From Klebsormidium nitens (taxonomy: Eukaryota; Streptophyta; Klebsormidiophyceae; Klebsormidiales; Klebsormidiaceae), in NCBI GenBank assembly GCA_000708835.1, contig DF236966.1, positions 62,001 to 126,000 on the forward strand: a stretch of 64,000 bases of DNA. The letters run 5' to 3'. Position 1 is the first letter of the stretch; every line of letters begins with the position of its first letter. A program made the position numbers and the translations under genes. The notes under the pieces were generated by a model that was not told the origin of the DNA, did not search any database, and saw only the letters and a program-made list of their open reading frames with translations. Of this stretch, positions 44,319 through 55,667 are shown piece after piece.

Positions 44319-47300
44319 ATCCGATCGGGCTCACTGTGGACGCAGTCCTTGATTGGATGTTGGCGTCTCTTTGCGCGGATGCTTCGTCTCTTGCTCAGTT
44401 CAAAACTCAATCTGGCTAGAGTGGAGAAGATGACAGGATTTGGCGACGTCTCCTGTTCTCATTCGCCGTTCTGCGTCTTCATCAATTCTTGAGATTGTAT
44501 GTGTCACACCTCGTAAATGGCTCTGTTTTAGATGTCTCTTATGAAGGTCTACTTGAGGGCTGTACGAAACGTCCTTCAGAGAAGCAACTAAATCTGAGAT
44601 GCTAAAGGCTGGCTTCTTGTCTGCAGTGGTTGGGGATGACTACGCAGTCCTTCATCGGTTTGATCCTCGAGTCCCGGTCATAGATCAGCAGAATATAACG
44701 AGTTTACTGCGGGCACGATTATGCAAGGACGATAGCAAAGTCTGGCGTCACCAAGACTGTTCTTAGGCCCCGAACGTAAGCAAAGATGACCGTCAATCGG
44801 AATTAGATACTGAGGAGAAAACGTACACTTGTTTTACAACATTTGCAAAGCTCGGAAGTTCCTTACGACATGTGCAAAGCTCGGAAGTTCCTTGGCCTTG
44901 AACGGCAACCGTCGATGATCTGCGGGATCTTACGCTGATGCATAGCCATTGCGCAGAACATGCTTGGTGGCCTCAGAAAGCCTGATTAGTGCATGAGAGA
45001 GGGCCGCCAGTTGGGACCGTTGGTCTACAATGAATGCAGAAAGCTATGAGCTCAGCACGCAAAGTATACTGCCCGGCGCCTGTTTTGAAGTTACGTATAC
45101 TGCAACTCACTCGTCATTTGTGAACATCTGATACGTTTCTGAAGTACCGCCAACACTGTGTGACGCTGGGTACTTCAGTAAGCAGCACATGTGCACCTTG
45201 CACCTGGGCATGTGCACACTGAGAGGAATCGCATACCTCTATATGTACGCAAAGTATCTGATATTAAAGGCTTGACTGATGATCCTCAACCATGCCGTCT
45301 ATAATTTGCGATTGCAGGATCATCGGCTGCATGGCGCTTCGAATCTATGTGGTACGTTCATGTAGCTCTTCCAAGTGGGGATCAGTCCAGAAAAGCAAGC
45401 ATTAAAGCATCAGGGTGTATACTGCATGTTGCCGTACGCATGTCGTACTTTTCAAAGTTTAGGATGCAGGCTTGTGGTGGCAAGTTTTCAGCCAGAAGTA
45501 TGAAGCACTACGTATCGGATTTGACATCAGATGCAAATTAAGCGATTCTATGGCAAAGTCAAAGGTCCATTTCGTCTCAGTAAGGTCTATGCTGACCCTC
45601 CTGCCCCCGGGGCATTCTTACTAGTGAACAAGCGTATGTACATCCTACCTTCTTTACTCAATTACCACTGCGACTTCTACTATGCACAATCGATGCTCAC
45701 TAGAACAAACGGTCTACAAGAACTTGGGGCGCTAAACGAACAACTGTCAAGGGACACCTGGATCAAATATCATTAGCCCTGTTTCTATCCCCAGCCCCGC
45801 AATTTAATGTCACAAGCGAGTCTGATGGCAGCAATCTAGACTGCTCTAAGAATCTTCTCAATCCTTAATCTGCACCCCCTCTATCAACACTCAAACACGA
45901 AGGAATTCGTAAAAGCAATGAATCTGTTCCACCTTTGACGGCAAGAATGAGCAGACCGGGCTCTCGTGCCGCAAGCTTCAGCTAGGAACACCACCAAAGC
46001 TCCCATGGTTCATGCATCCCACCATAAACGCAACGTAGAGCAGATACAAGGGGGTCATGCTCAGAGCACTCATTACCATGGGGTTATTCACCCACGACCT
46101 GCAAAGGAGGCTGATATGTTGAGCTTGCGGGTCCACCAAAATCTTTTATCAAGCTCAGACCACAAGGAGAAAGTCTTGCGGGTTTGGACTACACTAAGAG
46201 TCGGGCTAGCGTATCCCCAAGAAATGGCCAAGGTAACAGGGCAGAGTCTCTCAGCAGTGAAATGGACCTTGTTTGTAACCTGATCAAGCTCTTTGTGTTC
46301 CCATTTTCAAGCATAGAAGCAGGTTTTGCAGATCAGCAGAGAGTACAGGCTCCCAACCGTTCCAAAGTGCAAAAGCAAGTCTCGCAAACCACTATGAATA
46401 CAGAGACACTCGCTGCAAAGGTGGGGAACTCACATGTTTGAACCAGCCAGCTGTACTTGATTAGTGTCCTCCTGAGCATTTTGGAAAAATGAGGCCTCCA
46501 AGTCCTTTCCAAACCAGCTGACGGAAATCCGCAGCTGGCGCTCTTTCTCCCTGCAAGATAGCGGGTGAAGCTCTGGTTGAGAAACTGGACTCCCATCAAA
46601 GAGACTTGTTCGCGATCTGACGGAAGTGATCAACGCAGATTACATGGTAACCAATAATCATAAGCCTTCCTGATCTTTTTGGGGAAACCAAGATGGAATG
46701 CTTATCCTCTCAGGAACCAATCCAAAAAGTTACTCTCTGCTACTGTTCTTCCAGAATATTATGGAGAAAGATGCATACCAAGCAAGCAAAGGAACACTGG
46801 GTAGAGTTTCTCTCAGCTCAACCAAACGATTCTGAAACCCTAAACCAAGACAATCAACAACTGACTGCAATCTTCACTCTAGCAAAGAACGTGCTATCAC
46901 CAGTCAATCTCAACACAACCTGAAGGGGTGCTTTCTGCTGGAGACAGAAATCTTCGCTTCTGGCGCTTCAAGAACTTCAAGCTGCCACCATCAAAGGATG
47001 CTTAAAGGTTGGCCGACTATGTGAATGAGTCCCAGACCAGTAGCAGAAGGCTTCAAGAAGTGAACCCTGACTCTTGCGAAAACGTTCCAATTTTGCAAGC
47101 TAAGAGATGAAGATGGAAGCCACGACAGGCAAAGAATGCTTATAACATTCGAACTTGCACAGAAAGTCTCTAAAAGCAAGGCAGGCAATGCAACCCTTGA
47201 AGTGAGTTTCAAAGAGACTTTCTAGAAATGCCACTTCTGTGAAAGCACTTTGAAAGAGCTTGACAAGGCAACTGGAGAAGATACTCAAGAAGCAGGACCA

Positions 47301-47477
47301 ATGCCTAACAAATGCCAAAAGGACAGATTCACAACCAGACAATCTGTCGCATAAGAATGCTCTGAGTATCACATTTACAGTCTTACTATCAGTGTTCTAT
47401 ACCCTCAATGTAGGACAGGACAGCAACTCTAGTAGTCATTGTGACAGTTCAGGAAAGAAAACTAAAAGAAAATACAT
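44319..47477. other. Long region without a supported gene
   Basis: Several 60-105-codon ORFs occur on both strands (for example 45531-45776 and 45966-46283 on plus) without recognised domains or splice support. Composition is AT-richer than the flanking exons. A short tandem duplication of GTGCAAAGCTCGGAAGTTCC occurs near 44846-44900. A minus-strand stretch at 46571-46430, preceded by TCTTGCAG, looks exon-like (EKERQLRISVSWFGKDLEAS) and may belong to the small minus-strand gene at 47478-47969. Confidence 0.35.
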
Positions 47478-47969
47478 TCATGAAGCATTCAACAGAATGC
47501 CTGCCAAAAGGCAAGCACAGTGGCCAGAAATGGGGGCAACATCTTGAATAAGACCGTGGTCTGAGGGCTGTCCTTTCCTGAAGCCGTGAATGACTTCAGA
47601 ACACAATGTGTCACTGACTCCAGACTGAAAATTTGACACTGAATACTGAAAATCAACCTTGGAAACTTGCCTCATGGTCCGAATCCTCTCTCGAAGAATA
47701 GCCAGGTCGTTGTCAGTGATGTGGCCCCACTGCTCTGAGTTCCCACCATGACTGTAGCTTGCAGAGATGGCCCTTCTGCAGTTTCGGCTGCTTCCACGGA
47801 CTAGACCGGATATCTGCGTCGGCGCTCTGCTTGAGACTCTCAGTGGATGGCAAAAGGAGCTGCACAAACCAGCTGCGGGGCCACTTGATGTCCTAGTGCT
47901 TGAGCGTGCAATTTGAGAGACGAAGTCTTGCACAGAAAGGGAAGGCCTGCAAAAACGGATGGCTTCCAT
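47478..47969 (-). CDS. Hypothetical protein with a possible organelle transit peptide
   Basis: A minus-strand frame from an ATG at 47969. The first about 75 residues are Ser/Arg-rich and nearly free of acidic residues (ARSSTRTSSGPAAGL, GSSRNCRRAISASYS), like a plastid or mitochondrial transit peptide. A short conserved-looking helix follows (EQWGHITDNDLAILRERIRT). After MRQ the composition changes, and the frame probably leaves the exon at a GT there; a candidate downstream exon lies near 46571-46430, but its phase did not match the donor tried. The family is not recognised. It overlaps head-to-head by 11 bases with a plus-strand ORF beginning at 47959. Confidence 0.4.
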   Translation of the reverse strand: MEAIRFCRPSLSVQDFVSQIARSSTRTSSGPAAGLCSSFCHPLRVSSRAPTQISGLVRGSSRNCRRAISASYSHGGNSEQWGHITDNDLAILRERIRTMRQVSKVDFQYSVSNFQSGVSDTLCSEVIHGFRKGQPSDHGLIQDVAPISGHCACLLAGILLNAS

Positions 47970-48246
47970 TGTTGCAGTCTCTGGAGCTCAGATTCCAAAA
48001 ATTGAAAGCACCTTCAAGGACCTCCTACCAGTTTTCCCAGCTAAAATGGGTCCGGCAGACCTCCAGCTAGAATGTATCCCGGCTGGTGTAGCGGAGACTC
48101 TTCCTCAACAAAGGCCAAATGCAAAGGGACGAAAGGCGGCAGCTAACAGAGGAAACAGAGGAAAGAAGGCGGCAAGGGAAAACGAACAAGAGAAAAAACA
48201 TCAACTGCTAGAGATTCTTGAGAATTCAAGGACACACGCAGGCTAG
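47959..48246 (+). CDS. Hypothetical 95-residue basic ORF, doubtful
   Basis: A plus-strand ORF opening with ATGGCTTCC and ending at TAG near 48246. The second half is Lys/Arg/Gln-rich (GRKAAANRGNRGKKAARENE). It has no known domain. It overlaps the start of the minus-strand transit-peptide ORF by 11 bases, so probably only one of the two is translated, or a bidirectional promoter sits inside one of them. Confidence 0.2.
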   Translation: MASIVAVSGAQIPKIESTFKDLLPVFPAKMGPADLQLECIPAGVAETLPQQRPNAKGRKAAANRGNRGKKAARENEQEKKHQLLEILENSRTHAG

Positions 48247-50208
48247 GATTTCAAGGGCAATGGGAAGTTTGACCAGCTGAGCTGCCGCCAAGCTCAGTGC
48301 ACAGTGCAGCCTGCCCGAGGCCAAAATTGACCACCGTCAACCGAGTCGCCCTAGGGGATTGCAATCGGACGCCGGAGCCATCAGGACCGTCCGATGCCGC
48401 CAACAGCATCCGAATATCTGAATGCTTACGTCATGATCGTTATACAGCCGTCACATTTTGGCTGTTGACCAATCAACAAGCAGTCTAAATGAAGACCATG
48501 TGAACAAGCACGTCTTTTGATTGGTTGAAGTCGTGGAGGGCGACAATGATTGAAGCTGTTCGTACCTGACAGTAACCTACGGTACCAAGATCTTGGACCG
48601 CAAACTCAAGCGGTACGTACTGTATCCAGCCTGAGCCGGCCGCCGGCCGGCCGGGCCCCCACGGCACGTCGGACACATAAGGCATCTGAGCTTGGTGAGC
48701 TCGGGGCCTAGTTCCGACGCCGTCAAAGTTCCACGTCGGATCATCTGAGCCGTGGCTTTCGCCGCGTGGAGAAGTCTACGGCCGTCGTCGATTTTCGGAG
48801 TTCCGAGTTTAAAATTCGATCGAATTTGACTCGGCCGAGTCACTGCCACTGACCACTGACACTAGGCTACTAGCGTAGGCTCGAGCTAGTAGCCAGTGAC
48901 TCCGACTCCGGCGCGCCGAACTCCGAAGTTAGTTAAATATACTTGCGAAGTCTGCAAATCTGAAGGCTCAAATCCGCCGACGGCCGGCCACGCAGCACAT
49001 TCCACGGTTCCGATAATCCGACGTGGAACTTTGACGGCGTCGGAACTAGGCCCACTTTGGAAAATTAGATGCACTTATGCAATTATGGGTGCGGCGCGGC
49101 GCGCGGCGGCTTGCCAGCTTAAGTCGAATCCTCGGCTCCAGCATATGTGCAGCCCGGCCATGCAGGCGCTAGCGCTCTCAAGCTGTCCGATCCGACACAG
49201 GCGCCTCTTATCACTGGTTCAAAGCTTCTTTCAAGTGGCCATTATCGTGGTCGCCTGAGGCGTTGTCTTCTCTACATAAGCAAACCGGCTACCGTCCACA
49301 AGCGCAGCCAGATTTAAGTAGTATGTGCGCAGATCATTAGAAGTACGTGCGACCCTCCCTACTGCATCGTGATTCGTAGCATCGATTTTTTGCACGAGTT
49401 TCAATTTCCTGATTATGGCATTCCATTGTGCATTATATGCTGATAAATGAACGCCCTCGATTGGATCATTATGCACCCGATGACACATAGAATCTCCCTA
49501 ATGATGTGACTCCACCAGTTTGCTATCTTCTCACCTTATCCATAATGTGCACGTCAGCTTGTGTCTACTAACACTTTGCACCTTCCTCGAACCGTTGAGC
49601 CTGACCTCGGAAATGCAATGATGCAAGACAAATATAGAAGCGTGCCTTGACCTGGCCATAGATTTTACCGCTCGTTCGTTCATAGGATCGTAGTTACATA
49701 TCTCGAAATCTGCTCAATGACCATCGGCAATGGATCCTGCAACGAATGAATCGCTTTCGTACCGCACCACTGTGGCCCATCCGTTGTACCCAAAAGGTCC
49801 TATATAGATAATGTCAGGTGTCAAATCTCCTCTCACAACCTCAGAACAGCTTATTTAGTTGCTGTCAGCGTGACGAACGCACGGATGGACTACTTACAAC
49901 CATCCTCTAAGAGGTAAAGCCGACGTCTTCGCCCCATGCAATAACGAAGGACGTGGCTTCCGCTCCTTATCCGAGTTCCCGAACGTGCATCCGTAACCGC
50001 AGAGAACACAGAGCTCCTACCAGCGAGACAGCGTATCTCTCCGTTGCCCCGCTGCCACTCTACAAATCAAAATCGGATCAAGATTACAAGGTCAGACCGC
50101 TGCAAAGCAGGATGACCATAACGTTTCATCCATGTCTGCCCCTCGACTATTCCCTCTCGTTTCTGTTAGCAAAACTGCACCCCTCACCGTTGCAGACCCG
50201 TTCGCCAA
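48247..50208. other. Intergenic region with an inverted-repeat element
   Basis: Besides the element at about 48704-49053, no gene is supported. A GCCGGCCG-rich palindromic block lies near 48636-48660. A minus-strand frame at 49488-49231 (about 85 codons, from MCHRVHNDPIEG) has a helix-rich look reminiscent of a retroelement gag remnant, but too little remains to call it. Confidence 0.35.
48704..49053. mobile_element. Second MITE-like inverted-repeat element
   Basis: The left end GGGCCTAGTTCCGACGCCGT and onward through CAAAGTTCCACGTCGGAT is repeated as its reverse complement at the right end (about 49011-49053), giving about 40 bp near-perfect and up to about 95 bp imperfect terminal inverted repeats. 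The interior also pairs partly (AACTCCGAA / TTCGGAGTT words). No coding capacity and no clear target-site duplication were seen. It is unrelated in sequence to the element at 24253. Confidence 0.7.
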
Positions 50209-51660
50209 TCACGACTTGCGGAACTTGGACTCGTCGATGTGAATGCCCTCCCTCTGGGCCCTCTGCTCGGGGTCATCCCCCGAGCTGGCCAGGCCGCCCT
50301 TCTTTCCCATCTCGTGGTACCCCTCGTGCCCCGGCTCCTGCGCGCGGTGGAGACCTCCCTTGTGGCGCCCTGAGGACATGACACGTAGCGCCCGTCAGTA
50401 ATAATGAAAATACGATATGGCGGAGCGGTTGATCTCTACAGTCAAGCTCCTTTCTGTGCGCCATCTGCACTTCATCGTGCGAGTCGAAATTGTCACATGT
50501 CGCACGACTTTGGAAGACAGAGGAGGATTGGAACTCCGATCGGCCTTTTTTCAGGATCCGTGCATCTTCACGCTGTTTTACAGCGGCCATTAACCCTGTG
50601 ACAAAGCAGGTTTGAGCCCATTCGCAAGAAGAGAAAGCTTGATGGGCGGTCGTCATCTTGCGTGAAGTCAATCTGCAAGTAATCAACTCGTCGTTTTGCT
50701 ATGAAAGACCTTTAATACTCTTCAGCTTTCACAACTTCCCAAATGAGGGCTGCAAGAATTTCGGAAGCAATTGAAAACCGGTTCCTTTCCATCTTGAAAT
50801 GATCAGAATCGAGCGCAATAGCTGAATTACCCTCAATGAATCCAGTCGGTTTGGGCACGAGACCAAACCCGATTGATTGACTTGAAAAGACCATCATCTG
50901 AGAAACGAACACGAGCTTTATTTCGGTCGGGGACCCACAACTTGATAGAATCTCGGTTTATTTTGGTCGGGGACCCACAACTTGATAGAATCTCAGCCCT
51001 GCGGATCCAGATTCTCCTTGCATTTTGCACGTCAGGATCAAACAGGAGGCAATCTTGGCACAATACCAAGAAATGTATGTGAGCCCGTTCATATGGAAGT
51101 AAAGTTTGCACACCATGTTCAGGCCTTTGAATTGTCTTTGTAACTTAAGATGCGTTGCATTTGCAGAAGAAAAGGATCCTTAGCGCCTGGGCTTCTCGTG
51201 CATGCAATTCCCCATGCACACCTTACGCCTGGCTTACCAACCCTTCTTCTGCTTTCTCGGTATCTTAAGTTCTTCAGCAAACTTTCCCGCCCTTCGAAAG
51301 GAAGATAGCAGCCATATTCTGAATTTTTGAAATTCCCTGTCGTAGAAACGTTTCCTGAATGCGGATTTTAAAAAGGCTTCCCGCCTTCGCAATCTATCTG
51401 CGCCTGCCAAAGGCAACCTTCATGCACAAAGCCAGAACGGTAGAATTTCACTTCTGAAATCAGAAGATTCCAAACAATTTGGACCGACCTTCTGCGAGGT
51501 GGAGCTGGGCCTCGAGCGACTTCCCGCCCGTTCCCCCGGGAACCACTGTCTCCCCGTTGCGCGCGCGCTCATCCAGCTTCCGCTTCTCCTCTTCCGGCAG
51601 GTTCTTGATCCGCTCGATCTCCGCCTCAATGTCGCGCTCATGACGATGCTCGTGCGTCAT
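50209..51660 (-). CDS. Em-type (group 1) LEA protein, copy 1
   Basis: Two exons, 51660-51489 and 50369-50209, in phase (one G carried), giving 110 residues. Exon 1 encodes a charged helix ([20 protein letters not shown]) and the Em segment [17 protein letters not shown]. Exon 2 encodes the group 1 20-mer region [14 protein letters not shown] and an acidic end [11 protein letters not shown]. Group 1 LEA proteins are very hydrophilic, intrinsically disordered and accumulate during desiccation or in seeds/spores; in land plants they are ABA- and ABI3-controlled. The N-terminal charged helix is longer than in angiosperm Em. Only one 20-mer repeat is present. The intron is about 1.1 kb. Copy 2 lies upstream in tandem on the same strand with the same exon structure, so the pair arose by gene duplication. 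Confidence 0.93.
50917..50996. repeat. 40-bp perfect-period tandem duplication in the LEA copy 1 intron
   Basis: Two adjacent 40-bp units beginning TTTATTT(C/T)GGTCGGGGAC and ending TAGAATCTC(G/A)G, differing at two positions. It lies inside the intron and does not touch a splice site. Confidence 0.9.
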
Positions 51661-53821
51661 GTTGCTGGCTTAATGTGCGCGCGCGCTCTTGATGTGTGAA
51701 AGGGCAAGAGCGTCAGACAATGCTGGAGAAGGAGCAGCTTCGGTGAACTTGAAGAGAAGAAGCGTCTTTAAGCAGTGCAAGCTTGACATTCCAGGAAGTC
51801 TGGGTCCAAGAAAGGGCAGTATGGGTTTCAGGGAAAGGCAGACTCCCTCTCGTGTTCAGACGTCAGTTATCCTGACTGCACTAGTAGGCTTGAATTCAAC
51901 CAGCTTTTGACCTTCCCAGACTCGAGCTTTTACACGACAAAGCACCTGGATCTCCGCCTGGACTTTGTCGCGTCTGCATCACCTCGGAGACAATCTGTAC
52001 GGACCGTCCGATACTTCGCACTGAACTGTAAATGATAGCTCCTTGCATCAACATACCGCCACGCTAATCTAGTCCACAGGGGAGATATCAAGTTTTCTGG
52101 TTCCTGAAACCTACTGTCCCCTTGACCACTAGACCCTTGGCTGACTAACTGACTGACTGACTAAGTGGCCGCTGTCTTGACCGTCTTCACCGTGACCAGC
52201 CTGACTGACTGACCGGCTGACTGGACCTTCAGTCACCCGGCGGACTAACCGACCTGACTGACTGACCGGCTGACTGTTTCCCTGTACCCGGCGGACTAAC
52301 CGACCTGACTGACTGACCGGCTGACTGTTTCCCTGTAGGCTTAACTAGCCTGGCTGACTGACCGGCTGACTGCTCGCGGATACTCCAAGCCTAACCAGCC
52401 TGACTGACTAACCGACTGACCGACTCCCGACTAAAACTCTAACTAGTCTGAATGACCTTGTTGGTATAAAATAATGATATTCACCTTTAGCTCGTCCTCA
52501 GCTCGTCTATGGGGTGTGTCCCAAGCATGACCACCCCGGCCTTCGGCCCCCACCCGCCTACCCCCCCTCTCCACCGTTAGTACCTTTCTGACGTACCGCT
52601 ATTTAACCGGTGCCAGGAGTGCCGCCACCGGTTAGGCGGTCAGTCAGTCAGGCCGGGGGTCAGTCAGGCCGGGGGTCATTCAGGAGTAGGCTCAATGTAG
52701 CTTTCGGTTAGGAGGTCAGTCAGTCAGTCAGGATGGTTAGGATGTCTCGGCAACCCAACCAACCAGTCAGGCAGTCAGTCAGTCAGTCCGGTCAGCCTTA
52801 GTACTCCAGTCCGGCTAGCAATCTTGTGGCCGCGCTGACCGTAGGGTTTTGACCGTTGACCGGAAACCGGAAACCGCGTTTCTAACCCAGAACTTGAAAT
52901 CTCCCTTGTGGACCGGATTAGCGGGCCCCTACATCAACACGTCTCCTGCTACGATATTTCTAGCGCTTATCCAGCATTAAGCATGGTCGATTTGTTTTTC
53001 ATGCTTGACAGAACACAGCGCAATGTCAAAAAGGTTTCGCTTCGATTGTCGGCTAGCATCCGTTCTTATCCAAGGTCTTTCAACATATTCCTTGCATCCA
53101 AAATGCACATGTGCTCTTCGATCTGGGCTACATGGGTTAATCTGCCCAGTATCATTGTCACGAGCACGTCAAGAGGTCCTTGATAAAGATCCTCCAACAT
53201 TCACGATGCTCGATAAGCATACGCGACGTATGAACAGAGAACGCCTCTTCAATTGGATGATATCATGATGCTAAGCATTTCCCATCAATGCTGACTGGTG
53301 CTTCTAAGGGCACACTCGGTTGCTTCGAAGGCAGAATTAAGTTGCATTCTGTTTGCATTGATTAAGAACTTTATCTGGCAGTCACGAATCCGCTTCATGT
53401 GGGCTGAAGTCGAACGAGACCACTGTGCTGTTCAATGAAACCAAAACCAAAGGTTAATGCATAACATCTACATCCCATCCGCTCCACATCGAGACTTTAC
53501 GACGAATCCGTCCGACTCTGACGATCTATCACCGCTGCAGACTTTACAGAGCACTTGAGCAGCCGGACGCGAGGGCTCTCTGCCCAAACAAACCTTTTCC
53601 CTCTTCTAGCGCCCAGAAATCCAGGCCTCACAAAAGCAGACTAAGACCCGCATTTCCTGTAAACTTGCAGGATCTGGCCCTTCCTCGACTAATTAACACC
53701 TATCATTGATCCTTCACGGCTGCAGACCCGTTAGCAAATCACGAATTGCGCTCTGCTTGACTGGTGCCTTCGTTTCTAGTGCCTCAATCTACAGCTCACA
53801 CCGACGCAGACCATCCTAGGA
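51661..53821. other. Interval between the LEA genes, with tetranucleotide repeats
   Basis: The first part is the promoter of LEA copy 1; a GCGCGCGCGC run lies near 51675. The centre holds the GACT/AGTC arrays described separately. At 53725-53757 a short block (TGCAGACCCGTTAGCAAATC) echoes the 3' end of LEA copy 1 (50192-50215) and lies just past the 3' end of copy 2. No ORF here was accepted. Confidence 0.5.
52139..52805. repeat. Inverted pair of GACT / AGTC tetranucleotide arrays
   Basis: The left arm (about 52139-52445) is built from CTGACTGACTGACCGGCTGA and related units, including a clear higher-order repeat (ending GACTGTTTCCCTGTA) copied twice near 52250-52340. The right arm (about 52625-52805) is built from the complementary register, GGTCAGTCAGTCAGGCCGGG. 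The arms can pair as a long imperfect hairpin around an about 180-bp non-repeat centre. Confidence 0.85.
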
Positions 53822-55330
53822 TCACGACTTCCGGAACTTGGACTCGTCGATGTGAATGCCCTCCTCCTGGGCCCTCTGCTCGGGGTCCTCCCCCGACCGC
53901 GCCAGGCCGCCCTTCTTCCCCATCTCGTGGTACCCCTCGTGCCCCAGCTCCTCACGGCGGTGGATGCCGCCCTTGTGGCGGCCTGCAAACAGGACACGTG
54001 GCGATTCCCATTAGAAGCGGAGCACGGAACGGCATTTCAAAATCGCTGGCTGCTGAAGTTGTCATTAGAAGCGGAGCAATGATCTGGTGATTGTGAATTA
54101 GACGCTGCTGGAGTTCGTGCTATGCCATGAGAACACGACAAGCTGTCTTGTTTTGAAGTTCGACGGACTTGCCAGAAGGGCAATCAAGATTCTTGTCGAA
54201 GGTTTGAGAACCGTTCTCAGGGACCAGGGGGCCGGTCATATGCCGCCAGAAAGGGGTCAAGAGTTCCGAAAATAGCAGTCCGTGCCCGTCGTGAGAAAGG
54301 AAACTCAATTGGGCGGAGTTTGTTTTTGGCCTGAATGACATCCTGGAAAGCTCTCAATTCTCACTTCAATCGTCAAATAAGTATATCTGGTTCCTCGCTC
54401 ATGTTTACCTGCTAATACAGATGGAAAAACGTGCCTAAATAAACAGGTTCAAAATTGGATTGTTTAGACTTGTAAAGCTTGCTACCTCCATCTCGACTTT
54501 TCAAGAGAGCCCAAATATGAAAGACAAGATGTCATCCGGAGAGACGTGCACAAGTGGATAAGTTGCAGTTTCCAACACCAGCAGGTATTGATGATTGTCA
54601 AGAGAAAGAAACTTCCGAAATCAATATCGAGATGGAAAACAAACCCGCATCTTCCTTTTCTGAGCGCAGTTCTGAGAATGAAGAACAGTTGAATACAATG
54701 ATGACAGAATCCTGAGTACTCAACATGAAAGCTTCGTGGAATAGCACTGCATTCAATTCTCTATCCTTGAGAGCAGTCAGAGGGTTTTACCATCCTGACA
54801 ACGTTTGACAAACTGTCTGCTTGACCTGCATGCATCCCTCAGAACACTTTACCACTCAATTTGACCGGGTTACCCTTCTCTCCTGCTGCCTTTTCAATTT
54901 TTGATTTTCCCCATGAGCACTGATTCCGCGACCGAGTGGAGAAGATACCAGATATGCAGGTGGGAAAAATCAAAGACCTCTCAAATAATTTTCTCCTCTT
55001 CTCGCTCGACCACAATCATAGACCTTCTTAGCTTGCCGGGATGCTCTTTTATCCCTGCAATTTAAAGAACCCCACAGTTCCTCATGGACGAAACATGCAT
55101 AAGAACCTCACACCTGGGGAACCAGGGCCAACGTGAACTAGACCGGGTGACCAACCTTCGGCGAGGTGGAGCTGGGCCTCGAGCGACTTCCCGCCGGTTC
55201 CCCCGGGCACCACGACCTCCCCGTTGCGCGCGCGCTCGTCCAGCTTCCGCTTCTCCTCTTCCGGCAGGTTCTTGATCCGCTCTATCTCCGCCTCGATGTC
55301 GCGGTCGCGGTGGCGGTGTTCCTGCGCCAT
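53822..55330 (-). CDS. Em-type (group 1) LEA protein, copy 2
   Basis: Two exons, 55330-55156 and 53982-53822, in phase, giving 111 residues. It differs from copy 1 by one extra residue in the N-terminal helix ([15 protein letters not shown]), GEVVVPGG for GETVVPGG, and the more canonical hinge [20 protein letters not shown]. The acidic end [11 protein letters not shown] is identical. The role is desiccation protection as a disordered hydrophilic protein. A cluster of ACGTG boxes lies about 310-340 bp upstream of the start codon, the expected ABA-responsive configuration. Its intron is about 1.2 kb. Exons of the two copies are nearly identical at the DNA level while introns and flanks are not, implying selection or gene conversion. 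Confidence 0.94.
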
Positions 55331-55637
55331 GCTGACTGTCTCCGCGCGCGCGCTTTTACCTTCTTTTAAGAGGCAGCTTTCCGAAAGTAGCGGGAGCGAT
55401 TTCGAGTGTGGGCCGCCAAGGAAAGAGGAGCTTCGAGGCTTCAAAGAGCAGCAGCTTATGCAAAGAAGGGTGTCTCTCGAGAATCTTGGCACGGCAAGTC
55501 CTGGAGAGAATGCATGCGTAGAAAAGACAGGTGGGTCGATGGGAGACAGGCATGCTTTGGAATGCCAGACTCCGGCGCGGTCTTGAAGCCGGACGAACAT
55601 CATGAAGACGTGACTGCCGCTCGACGCCTGTGCATGG

Positions 55638-55667
55638 TCACGTGATCATGACGTGTCGTCACGTGCT
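55638..55667. promoter_or_regulatory. Cluster of three ABRE-like ACGTG boxes upstream of LEA copy 2
   Basis: TCACGTGA at 55638-55645, ATGACGTGTC at 55649-55657 and TCACGTGC at 55659-55666 place three ACGT cores within 30 bp, two of them G-box palindromes. ACGTGTC matches the ABRE consensus ACGTGKC bound by ABF/ABI5 bZIP factors. RY-like TGCATG words at about 55510 and 55631 flank it. The position is about 310-340 bp upstream of the LEA copy 2 start codon. Confidence 0.65.

Noticed and set aside
49231-49488. Possible retrotransposon gag remnant on the minus strand
   Set aside because: Only about 85 codons, no zinc knuckle, protease, integrase or LTR nearby.
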